Shown here in pieces: positions 1 through 6,460 of a DNA stretch of 6,582 nt. Made by a program: the position numbers and the translations under genes. Location of the stretch: contig DAOTTV010000030.1 of the NCBI GenBank assembly GCA_034437755.1, forward strand, positions 1 through 6,582, in the 5' to 3' direction. Below the pieces are notes generated by a model that searched no databases, was not told the DNA's origin, and saw nothing but the letters and a program-made list of their open reading frames with translations. Source of the DNA: JAUZRW01 sp034437755 (GTDB lineage Bacteria; Chloroflexota; Anaerolineae; Aggregatilineales; Phototrophicaceae). How positions within the stretch are numbered: position 1 is the stretch's first letter; every line of letters begins with the position of its first letter.

Positions 1-1
1 C

Positions 2-403
2 CGTAGCAAACGAGCTGCGAAACGTTTCTTCCGCAAAACCTTGGGACAATCTCATGTGTCTCATCCTCGTGTCATCAATGTTGATCAGAATGCCGCTTAT
101 CCAGGTGCAATTGCCGATTTGAAGGACGAAAACGCTCTCAACGAGACCTGTGAGCATCGTGCGAGCAAATATCTCAACAATCGCATTGAACAAGATCACC
201 GCTTTATCAAACGACGAGTGAAACCAGGATTGGGGTTTGGTTCATTTCCCACAGCTTGGCACACTATTCAAGGGTATGAGGCGATGAATATGATACGGAA
301 AGGGCAAATCGAAACGGCAGACAAATCCGATATCCATACCCAGAATCGCGTCATTTCAGAGCTATTTGGACTAGTACTCAGTCAATCTGAGATAGATGGA
401 TAA
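2..403 (+). CDS. IS6-family transposase, C-terminal half (5' end outside window)
   Basis: This reading frame is open from the left edge (codons from base 2) to TAA at 401-403, giving about 133 codons, so it is the C-terminal half of a protein that is normally about 230-240 residues. The family is recognised from IS6/IS26-type hallmarks: AAKRFFRK, then NVDQNAAYP carrying the second catalytic Asp (codon 83-85), YLNNRIEQDHRFIKRR carrying the catalytic Glu (codon 188-190), and GYEAMNMIRKGQI. Exactly 34 residues separate that Asp and Glu, the D-34-E spacing of IS6 DDE enzymes. The first catalytic Asp and the DNA-binding N-terminus would lie upstream. Family members usually stop just after an E-[LI]-FG motif; here ELFGL is followed by about nine further residues (ending SQSEIDG) that run antisense into the neighbouring IS630 remnant, so the original stop and right inverted repeat were probably lost. 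Whether the enzyme is active cannot be judged from half a gene. Confidence 0.9.
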   Translation, partial: RSKRAAKRFFRKTLGQSHVSHPRVINVDQNAAYPGAIADLKDENALNETCEHRASKYLNNRIEQDHRFIKRRVKPGLGFGSFPTAWHTIQGYEAMNMIRKGQIETADKSDIHTQNRVISELFGLVLSQSEIDG

Positions 404-690
404 AGCCGCTCCAACTTAATGCGTGCATCTTGAGACGAAAATAACCATTTAACAGTCGCCTGAGCCGTATTGCGTTCGTCTTCGAGAAGTTGTATGTTGC
501 GTTTGAGTGTTTCTTCATCCGGAACATAGTCTGCCCATGCCTAGCGGGCGAAAATACTGAACTCAATTTCAGCCATGTTGAGCCAGCTACCATGTTTCGG
601 TGTGTAATGAAATTCTAGTCGATACCGCAGGCGATTCGCCTCGGGTGCTTCAAAGGTTTCATACAACGCTTTGTTATTACCAGCCTGTAG
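382..690 (-). pseudogene. IS630-family transposase remnant (C-terminal piece, in-frame stop)
   Basis: Read on the minus strand from about 690, this is one continuous frame of 103 codons that matches the end of IS630/Tc1-mariner-type DDE transposases. It runs NNKALYETFEAPEANRL, then FHYTPKHGSWLNMAEIEFS (the family signature holding the last acidic catalytic residue), then FAR, an amber codon (541-543 on the plus strand), AWADYVPDEETLKRN, LEDERNTAQATVKWLF and DARIKLERLYPS, ending at TGA (382-384). Relatives have Gln after FAR, so the amber is best explained by a single CAG-to-TAG change. The frame is otherwise undisturbed, which points to recent decay. The N-terminal two thirds (helix-turn-helix and the first two catalytic Asp) are missing: similarity begins about 20 bp after the stop of the ABC transporter gene. 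The upstream limit of homology (680-698) is approximate. Confidence 0.85.
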
Positions 691-698
691 CACTTGCC

Positions 699-2534
699 TT
701 AGCGCGGGTACTCGATGATGGGTTCGGAGTCCGTGCCTTTGTGTTGCGTCTCGGCTTCTTGGCGGAACTGCTTGGTATACAGGTTATGATAGTGACCACG
801 CTGGGCGATCAACTCGCGGTGTGAGCCTTGCTCGATGATCGTGCCGTTTTCGAGCACGATGATACGATCCGCATTCTTGATCGTACTCAGGCGGTGGGCA
901 ATGACCATGCTCGTGCGCCCGTCCATCAGGTGATCCATACCACGCTGGATCAGCTCTTCCGTCAAGGTATCGACCGAGCTAGTCGCTTCATCCATGATGA
1001 ATAGCTCCGGTTGCGATAGCACCGCTCGCGCTAAACTCAGCAATTGCTTTTGACCGGTGCTGAGCAACACGCCACCTTCGCCGACTTCTTCGTCGTAACC
1101 GTGATCGAACTGCTCGATAAACGTGTGCGCGCCAGCGACCTTCGCCGCTTCTTCGACTTCGGCATCGCTCGCCTCTAGCCGCCCATAACGGATATTCTTG
1201 CGGATCGTACCGCTGAACAGATGTGGCGTTTGCAAGACGATCCCGATGCGTGATTGCAGGCTGTGCATCGTCAGATCGGTGTAATCATGCTCGCCATAAC
1301 GGATGCGCCCGCCTGTCGGTTCATAGAAGCGGCAGAGCAGGTTGACGATGGTCGACTTACCACTGCCGGTATGTCCGACGAGCGCGATTGTCTCGCCTTG
1401 TCGAATATGCAGATTGAAATCGCGCAAGACCGGATCATCTGCTTTATACCAGAAATCCACATGCTCAAAGACAATATCGCCAGCAAGCGTATCGACATCA
1501 ATCGCCTGCGGCTTATCGACGATGTCAGCTTTGGTATCGGCCAGGCTGAAGGTGCGCTCTGCCGAGGCGATCGCGTGTTGCATTGATGCATAGACACGCG
1601 CCATATCCTGTACCGGCCACATCATGAACGTGATATAGCCGATGAAAGCGTTCAAACCGCCGATTGTCAGCCCGATGCCCCAGCCGTTTTGTACTTGCAA
1701 GCCGCCGAAGAGCATCACACCGCTGACGATCAATGAACTGACCATCACAATGGCGGGTAAGAAAAGTGCTGAGTACCACGCCGCCCGATACGACGATGTG
1801 AACATATTGCGCGATAGCCCGCCGAACTCGCGCAGGCTCGATTCTTCGCGGTTCAGCGCCTTGATGACACGCACGCCGGTGATCATCTCGTTGTAATTGC
1901 CGGTTAGCTCGCTGTTATAGCGGCGCGAGTTGCGGTAATGGACGAGAATCCGACTTTTGAACCAGATGCTCATCCATAACAAGATCGGAATCAGCGGTAG
2001 GACGACCAGCGTCAGTTGCCAGTTAATCGACAGCATGAAGCTCACGGCGACGATGATGTTCATCACCGCCCATGTGCTATCGATCAAGCCCCACGAGACC
2101 AGTTCAGCGATGCGCTCGCTATCGGATGTCAAACGCGACATGATCCAGCCGACGGGCGTTTTGGTGTAGTAGTTCAACGATAGATTTTGCAAATGCTCGA
2201 ACAACCGCTTGCGTAGGTCATATTGCACTTGCTGGCTGAGCTTCGCCGCTAGATAGATGAACACGAACACCAGCGCTGCGAAGCCGACCCACAGCACGGT
2301 ATAGATTGTCATGATCTCGATCAGGCGATCCATATCACGCGGGATGATGGCTTCGTCAATCAATTGCTTGTTCAGGTAGGTCATGTAGGCTTCTAAGAAG
2401 GCGACCAGACCGATCGCGATCAAGAAGCCTAAGACCATCTTCCAGTGGGGGCGCGTGAGTCCCAGAATACGGACGAGTGTGTGACCGTTGAACGACGTAT
2501 GAAATTCTTCTTCGCGAAAGCTATGTTCGGACAT
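699..2534 (-). CDS. Heterodimeric ABC exporter subunit, catalytic Glu present, LSTGQ signature (BmrD/TM288-like)
   Basis: A 611-residue fusion of a six-helix type IV exporter membrane domain (about residues 30-310; helices near 31-52, 74-96, 150-172, 173-193, 255-280 and 288-306) and an ABC ATPase domain (about 350-590). Visible motifs are A-loop Tyr363, Walker A GHTGSGKS (387-394), Q-loop Gln435, signature LSTGQ (491-495, Thr replacing the first Gly of LSGGQ), Walker B LFIMDE with catalytic Glu516, D-loop SSVD and H-loop His547. The variant signature plus intact Glu is the pattern of the subunit that supplies Walker A/B to the competent site of heterodimeric exporters. It starts inside the end of the upstream ABC gene (14 bp overlap) with its own Shine-Dalgarno, so the two are translationally linked. 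The exported substrate cannot be read from sequence; drugs or lipids are typical for the family. The tail after about 590 is polar, ends in IIEYPR, and lies right beside insertion-sequence debris. Confidence 0.93.
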   Translation of the reverse strand: MSEHSFREEEFHTSFNGHTLVRILGLTRPHWKMVLGFLIAIGLVAFLEAYMTYLNKQLIDEAIIPRDMDRLIEIMTIYTVLWVGFAALVFVFIYLAAKLSQQVQYDLRKRLFEHLQNLSLNYYTKTPVGWIMSRLTSDSERIAELVSWGLIDSTWAVMNIIVAVSFMLSINWQLTLVVLPLIPILLWMSIWFKSRILVHYRNSRRYNSELTGNYNEMITGVRVIKALNREESSLREFGGLSRNMFTSSYRAAWYSALFLPAIVMVSSLIVSGVMLFGGLQVQNGWGIGLTIGGLNAFIGYITFMMWPVQDMARVYASMQHAIASAERTFSLADTKADIVDKPQAIDVDTLAGDIVFEHVDFWYKADDPVLRDFNLHIRQGETIALVGHTGSGKSTIVNLLCRFYEPTGGRIRYGEHDYTDLTMHSLQSRIGIVLQTPHLFSGTIRKNIRYGRLEASDAEVEEAAKVAGAHTFIEQFDHGYDEEVGEGGVLLSTGQKQLLSLARAVLSQPELFIMDEATSSVDTLTEELIQRGMDHLMDGRTSMVIAHRLSTIKNADRIIVLENGTIIEQGSHRELIAQRGHYHNLYTKQFRQEAETQHKGTDSEPIIEYPR

Positions 2535-4392
2535 CAGCCATCTCCCTTTCGAGGTCGTCTTCTATGCGGGCTTGCATCTCGTAGGTACGCCGATAGATGC
2601 CTGTTTCTTGCATTAGGGTCTTGTGCGTGCCCCGTTGGACGATGCGCCCATTATCCAGAACGAGAATCAAATCCGCCGTCATCACGCTCTGGATGCGATG
2701 CGCGATGATGAAGCTCGTGCGCTGGGTCATCATGCGCCGGAGTGCCTCGCGGATGTCGGATTCGGTTTGCGTATCGACGGAACTTGTCGCGTCGTCCAGT
2801 ATCAAAATCTTCGGGTTCTTCAGCAAGGTGCGCGCGAGGGCGATCCGTTGCTTCTGCCCGCCCGAGAGCGTCACACCGCGTTCGCCGACTTTGGTCGCGT
2901 AGCCCTCAGGGAAGCCCATGATGACATCGTGGACGGCGGCGGCGCGGGCGGCGGCATATACGTCTTCATCACTGACATCATGATGAATGCCGTAGGTGAT
3001 GTTCTCGCGGATGCTGGTGCTGAATAAGAACGGTTCTTGTTGCACCACGCCGATATTCGCCCGCAGGTAGCGGCGCGGGTATTGATCCAGCGGCAAGCCA
3101 TCCAGCGTAATTTGTCCGTCGCTGTAATCGTAAAAGCGCGTGAGCAAGCTCATCAACGTCGTCTTGCCAGAACCGGTACTCCCCAGCAGGGCAATCGTCT
3201 GTCCCGCTCGCACGTCGAAGCTGATGTCATACAGAACTTGCGGCCCTTCGTTATAGCGGAAGTTCAACTGTTGGAAGCTGATGTCACCCGCGAGCGTCTC
3301 GACGGGCGGTGCTTCGTTCTTGCCGAGTTCTTCCCAATCTTCCTCGAAGATTTCGCGCAGGCGATTATACGACACCATGCCGGTTGTCATCTGCACGATC
3401 AAGCGCCCTAAGTTCCGCATCGGGTTGATGATCCAGGCGACCATCGCCATGTAGCTGATGAACGTACCGAGTGTGATACCGGTGAAGGTCACGCCGAGAA
3501 TCGTCAGTTCGTCGTTCATCACCAGCAATGCGCCGATCAAGAAACCCGCCATCATCTGGTAGCCAGTGATCAAATCTGTCACCGGCCAGTAGATGCTGTG
3601 CAAACGCATGAAATTCATGCCGCGCCGGTATTTCTCGCTATTCTCGACTTCAAAACGTTCAATCTCGTAATCCTGCCGCGCGAAGGCTTTCACCACGCGC
3701 ACGCCGCTTAAATTCTCTTGCAAGGTCGTCGAGACCACTTCATCCTGTTGTTGCAAGCGTTCATACGCATCGCTCGCCCGCCGGAAGAAAAACAGCGACA
3801 TGATGACGATCACCGGTACGACGCTCACGGTGAAGAGCGCGAGTGGCACATGCAAGTACAAAAGCGCGGCGAAGTTGACGACGAACAAGAAGAAAATACG
3901 CCCGATCCCTATCGCTTGTTCAGCAAAGAATTGCCGGATGGCGAAAATATCGGACGTGCTTCGCTGGATCAGTTCTCCCGTCTGCATCTTATCGTGATAG
4001 TTGAACGTCAGATGTTGCAGATGGTCGAACATATAATCGCGCAATCTCAGTGCGATGCCTTCGGCGGTCTCTGCCGCCCATGCGCCGCTTAAGAATGCGA
4101 ACGCGCCACGCCCGAGCGAGAACACGACGAACAACACTGCCGTTGCGCTCAGGGCAAGTACGAAATTGTCAGGCGGGTTATCGACGTTGAGCAACGTATC
4201 AACCAGATAGCGCAAGAGCAGTAAGCCTGCTGTGTTTGCGATTGCCGATACCCCCAGCGCTAGCACCGCGCCTATGTATTTTTGACGATACCCCTTCAGC
4301 AATCGCCACAAACCCTGCGCGCGATTTTTGGAGATTGACGCTTTGACATCGAAATTTGTCTCAGTCGTTGCCGTATCACTGTGTAATGGCAC
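2521..4392 (-). CDS. Heterodimeric ABC exporter subunit, degenerate Walker B (BmrC/TM287-like)
   Basis: A 623-residue membrane-domain plus ATPase half-transporter, first gene of the two-gene exporter operon. Helices are predicted near residues 37-62, 78-102, 160-182, 183-203, 270-292 and 303-326. The ATPase domain (about 368-605) shows A-loop Tyr380, Walker A GSTGSGKT (404-411), Q-loop Gln452, X-loop KVGERG, signature LSGGQ (509-513), Walker B ILILDD and H-loop His565. Position 534, normally the catalytic Glu, is Asp (GAC, 2791-2793). That substitution is the hallmark of the degenerate ATP site in heterodimeric exporters, where one site binds ATP without efficient hydrolysis. Its own intact LSGGQ would complete the competent site of its partner. 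The start is GTG at 4392-4390: an in-frame TAG lies two codons upstream and a TGGAGG ribosome binding site sits 8 nt before it. The N-terminal ~25 residues are polar and cytoplasmic. Confidence 0.93.
   Translation of the reverse strand: MPLHSDTATTETNFDVKASISKNRAQGLWRLLKGYRQKYIGAVLALGVSAIANTAGLLLLRYLVDTLLNVDNPPDNFVLALSATAVLFVVFSLGRGAFAFLSGAWAAETAEGIALRLRDYMFDHLQHLTFNYHDKMQTGELIQRSTSDIFAIRQFFAEQAIGIGRIFFLFVVNFAALLYLHVPLALFTVSVVPVIVIMSLFFFRRASDAYERLQQQDEVVSTTLQENLSGVRVVKAFARQDYEIERFEVENSEKYRRGMNFMRLHSIYWPVTDLITGYQMMAGFLIGALLVMNDELTILGVTFTGITLGTFISYMAMVAWIINPMRNLGRLIVQMTTGMVSYNRLREIFEEDWEELGKNEAPPVETLAGDISFQQLNFRYNEGPQVLYDISFDVRAGQTIALLGSTGSGKTTLMSLLTRFYDYSDGQITLDGLPLDQYPRRYLRANIGVVQQEPFLFSTSIRENITYGIHHDVSDEDVYAAARAAAVHDVIMGFPEGYATKVGERGVTLSGGQKQRIALARTLLKNPKILILDDATSSVDTQTESDIREALRRMMTQRTSFIIAHRIQSVMTADLILVLDNGRIVQRGTHKTLMQETGIYRRTYEMQARIEDDLEREMADVRT
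2542..2548 (-). promoter_or_regulatory. Ribosome binding site of the second ABC gene
   Basis: AAGGGAG on the minus strand lies 7 nt before the ATG at 2534-2532, inside the 3' end of the upstream ABC gene. It supports this start and indicates independent reinitiation within the operon rather than pure coupling. Confidence 0.75.
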
Positions 4393-4400
4393 AGCCTATG

Positions 4401-4406
4401 CCTCCA
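4401..4406 (-). promoter_or_regulatory. Ribosome binding site deciding the GTG start of the first ABC gene
   Basis: TGGAGG on the minus strand is 8 nt before GTG at 4392-4390. The next in-frame codons upstream include TAG, so no longer start is possible. This site selects the GTG. Confidence 0.8.
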
Positions 4407-4625
4407 CATTTCTTTAGTTAACTACGCTGTGAAAAAACGAAAGATTGCTAGCCAATTGCACACAATCACCTGACCTCACTCCGACTGACAAACGCCATGA
4501 GGGTTCATAATGGTCACATAGAACTGATGATAAGTCAAGTTGTAATTTACCCGCTTAGGCGGGATAGCATGCCCAAACACGGGTATGGATCGTCTGCGCT
4601 TGATATGCGGACGACGCTCATTTCA

Positions 4626-4634
4626 TGATATAGT
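4626..4634 (+). promoter_or_regulatory. Possible extended -10 promoter for the TIR gene
   Basis: TGATATAGT matches the extended -10 pattern TGnTATAAT with one mismatch. No good -35 lies 16-18 bp upstream (TTGATA at 4600-4605 is 23 bp away), as is common with extended -10 promoters. It would give a leader of roughly 80-85 nt. This is pattern matching only. Confidence 0.3.
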
Positions 4635-4712
4635 AAACCGTATACCAATAAGATGAAGATGTCGTGATTGTGTGTGAAGTCGTCATCATCATCAATATTC
4701 GACACAATTAAT

Positions 4713-4718
4713 AGGTGG
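4713..4718 (+). promoter_or_regulatory. Ribosome binding site deciding the TIR gene start
   Basis: AGGTGG ends 6 nt before ATG at 4725-4727. It favours this Met over a TTG 19 codons upstream (4668), whose extra residues are a low-complexity Ser run without family resemblance. Confidence 0.75.
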
Positions 4719-4724
4719 AATCAT

Positions 4725-5528
4725 ATGGATCGTGCTTGTTTTCAGGAAATCATACAATTGCTCGTGCCGTACATGGATACCCCCGCTACCCGTCAAGCGA
4801 TTATGCAAACGGCATGGATGGGATCACCGCTTGAGTATCAAGTCCAGTGGACGGGCAACCCACAGACTTTCACTGCTTTAGCTGTACGTAAAGCGCACGA
4901 ATTCGGGCATATTGAAAAAGACGTGCCCGCTTTGCTCGCCCTACTCGAAGGCTTGCGACCGCAGGTGGGTTACAACGTGCAAGAGAAGATCGACGACATC
5001 ATCGAGCGATGCTTGCACGTGTCCAGACAAGATCAGACGCTCTCTGACGTGCCCGAGCTACCAGCGGCGAGTAACGCGAGCGCAAACGCGCATTTTTTCA
5101 TCTCGTATTCTAGCGCTGATCGCGTCGCCTTCGTTGATCGGCTCGCAAAGGATTTGACCGCCGCTGAGTACGCGATGTGGGTCGATAATCTGGGGCCGCA
5201 ATACAACGGCATCACGGCAGGGAAATCTTGGAAGCAAGAACTCGCTGATGCGCTGAACGCCAGCGCACTCGTGATCTTCGTCATCACGCCTGATAGTATC
5301 CGCTCTAAGTGGTGTCAGGCGGAACTCCAGCGGGCGGCGGGGCAGGCAACACCGATCATACCCGTATTGGCACGCCCGATCAAAGCTGATGATTACGGCA
5401 TCATGAGCCAGATACAGGTGGGCGATAAGCCCCTCAGCGAAATCCAGTATCGTGATTTTGTCACGCTGGGTTATGACAAGGGTCTCGCCATTTTGCAGGA
5501 CGATATCGACAAGCATCTCACCAACTGA
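4725..5528 (+). CDS. Effector-associated-like domain + TIR domain protein (putative NADase effector/adaptor)
   Basis: A 267-residue soluble protein with two parts. Residues 1-95 form a helical domain with the pattern seen in bacterial effector-associated domains (EADs): QLLVPYMDTPATRQAI, then GSPLEYQVQWTGNPQTFTAL, then ALLALLEGLRPQVG and EKIDDI. EADs act as death-like adaptors that bring effectors to matching sensors by like-with-like binding. Residues 96-121 are a polar linker. Residues 122-263 are a TIR domain: box 1 FFISYSSAD (124-132), MWVDN after strand B, ITAGKSW, ALVIFVITPDS, and SKWCQAE with Glu200 at the position of the catalytic Glu of NAD-cleaving TIR enzymes such as SARM1. NADase activity is thus plausible but unproven. 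No signal peptide or membrane helix is visible. The gene stands alone, with ABC exporter genes diverging on its left and a transporter converging on its right; no STAND NTPase, protease or nucleotide cyclase is adjacent. The EAD subtype is not assigned, and the TIR call is firmer than the EAD call. Confidence 0.85.
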   Translation: MDRACFQEIIQLLVPYMDTPATRQAIMQTAWMGSPLEYQVQWTGNPQTFTALAVRKAHEFGHIEKDVPALLALLEGLRPQVGYNVQEKIDDIIERCLHVSRQDQTLSDVPELPAASNASANAHFFISYSSADRVAFVDRLAKDLTAAEYAMWVDNLGPQYNGITAGKSWKQELADALNASALVIFVITPDSIRSKWCQAELQRAAGQATPIIPVLARPIKADDYGIMSQIQVGDKPLSEIQYRDFVTLGYDKGLAILQDDIDKHLTN

Positions 5529-5554
5529 CCGATCTCATCACCACCCGTGCGATG

Positions 5555-6460
5555 TTACGCTTGCTTGGGCTTAATAGCGGGCAAGCGTCCGCGTTGCACC
5601 AACAGAATACCGATGACGATAATCACCATACCGACCATCATCAGGGGCGTGATGCGCTCGCGCAGGATGAACACGCCCCCGACCCCCGCCACCAGCGGAA
5701 TCAAGTACGTGACCATCGACGAGGGGACAGCCCCAAACTGGGTAATGACGTAGACCTGCACGAAGAAGCCGCCGAATGTGCCGACGAGTGCTGCATAGAG
5801 GACTGCGCCGACCCCGCCAATATCGACTGCGCTGGTATCAAAACCGGCGAAGGCGATCGTCAACGGCAGGATCACCAGCGTGGCGACGAAAATCCGGATG
5901 CTGGTCACGTCTACGGGATCATAATCTTTGAGCGTTTGCCGTGCGTAGACCGTCGCAATACTGCCGGAGATCACTGGCACAGCTACCAGCAGATACCCGC
6001 GTACATCAGGGCTGACATCCGGCAAGCCGTTTTCGCCAGCGATGGCGAGCAAGATAGCTCCGCTGAGTGCCAGCGCCACGCCCACCCACTGATTACGATT
6101 CAGTTTTTCTTCTGGCAAGACGAGACCGGCAATGAAGGCCGTCACGACCGGTGACGTTGTGATTAAGATGGCGACGAGACCCGCCGATAGATATTGCAAG
6201 GACGATACGATACACACTAAATTCACTGCTGTGCCGAATATGCCGAGGATCGTCGCGTGTCGCCAGAGGGTGAGATCTTTGGGAAAATTGCGCTGAGGGT
6301 GAAATAGCAGAATCAGCAAGTAACCCGCTGAGGCAATTAGCACGCGCAATGTCAAGTAGGTCAATGGCTCATATTGCCCGACACTGAAACGCGAGGCGAT
6401 CAAGGTCGAGCCGAAGAGCAGGGCAGTCAAGCTGACATAGGGTAACGCACGCAACGACAT
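5555..6460 (-). CDS. EamA/DMT-superfamily transporter
   Basis: A 301-residue, almost wholly hydrophobic protein with two tandem EamA repeats (about residues 6-140 and 154-288), five helices each, the usual ten-helix architecture and length of drug/metabolite transporters of the inner membrane. Repeat 1 shows the conserved stretch SAGLVAILITTSPVVTAFIA followed by EEKLNRNQWVGVALALSG; repeat 2 shows PSSMVTYLIPLVAGVGGVF, then RERITPLMMVGMVIIVIG. The two acidic/basic turns (PEEKLN, LRERIT) are equivalent, as expected from internal duplication. Substrate is unknown; family members export amino acids, nucleosides or other small metabolites. The ATG at 6460-6458 has a modest AGGA ribosome binding site 6 nt upstream. 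The gene converges on the TIR gene, with only 26 bp between the two stop codons and no obvious terminator there. It is probably a single-gene unit; the palindromes just upstream may be regulatory. Confidence 0.9.
   Translation of the reverse strand: MSLRALPYVSLTALLFGSTLIASRFSVGQYEPLTYLTLRVLIASAGYLLILLFHPQRNFPKDLTLWRHATILGIFGTAVNLVCIVSSLQYLSAGLVAILITTSPVVTAFIAGLVLPEEKLNRNQWVGVALALSGAILLAIAGENGLPDVSPDVRGYLLVAVPVISGSIATVYARQTLKDYDPVDVTSIRIFVATLVILPLTIAFAGFDTSAVDIGGVGAVLYAALVGTFGGFFVQVYVITQFGAVPSSMVTYLIPLVAGVGGVFILRERITPLMMVGMVIIVIGILLVQRGRLPAIKPKQA

Larger units (their letters stand above)
1..698. mobile_element. Abutting IS6 and IS630 remnants
   Basis: Everything left of the ABC operon is insertion-sequence material: IS6 transposase on the plus strand and IS630 transposase tail on the minus strand, meeting tail to tail around 370-403. 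I saw no terminal inverted repeat for either element at the junction, and no target-site duplication. The IS630 copy lacks its left two thirds. The arrangement fits successive insertions followed by deletion. Element boundaries are inferred from protein similarity only. Confidence 0.6.
4393..4724. promoter_or_regulatory. Divergent intergenic region between ABC operon and TIR gene
   Basis: These 332 bp hold no credible gene and must contain the promoters of both the leftward ABC operon and the rightward TIR gene. Visible structure: a 10 bp palindrome TAGTTAACTA (4415-4424) 22 bp before the ABC start; an inverted repeat CCCGC-ttag-GCGGG (4550-4563); and a TTGACT hexamer on the minus strand (4533-4538), a possible -35 box with no well-spaced -10. 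Promoter assignment for the ABC operon is therefore unresolved. Confidence 0.5.

Noticed and set aside
378..593. A 71-codon minus-strand frame starting with Met opposite the IS6/IS630 junction
   Set aside because: It is in the wrong frame for the IS630 remnant; the true remnant is read in a neighbouring frame, through the amber codon.
2521..2534. Possible frameshift or fusion between the two ABC genes
   Set aside because: Both proteins are full length with complete motif sets, and the second has its own ribosome binding site; the 14 bp overlap is ordinary operon packing.
4432..4466. Terminator-like GATTG/CAATC pairing followed by T6 on the minus strand in the ABC leader
   Set aside because: The stem is only 5 bp with a long loop and several bases before the T run, too weak to call a terminator or attenuator.
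4497..4628. A 43-codon plus-strand reading frame in the divergent intergenic region
   Set aside because: It has no Shine-Dalgarno site and no recognisable protein features; a frame of this length is expected by chance.
4668..4724. Longer N-terminus for the TIR protein from a TTG at 4668
   Set aside because: The added 19 residues are a Ser-rich stretch without similarity, while ATG at 4725 has a well-placed AGGTGG.
5058..5516. A 152-codon minus-strand frame opposite the TIR domain
   Set aside because: It has no family resemblance and no ribosome binding site, and lies wholly antisense to a well-supported gene.
5552..6154. A 200-codon plus-strand frame opposite the EamA transporter
   Set aside because: It is rich in His/Asp/Gln/Arg, as expected for the antisense of a hydrophobic membrane protein, and lacks a ribosome binding site; the minus-strand frame is clearly the gene.
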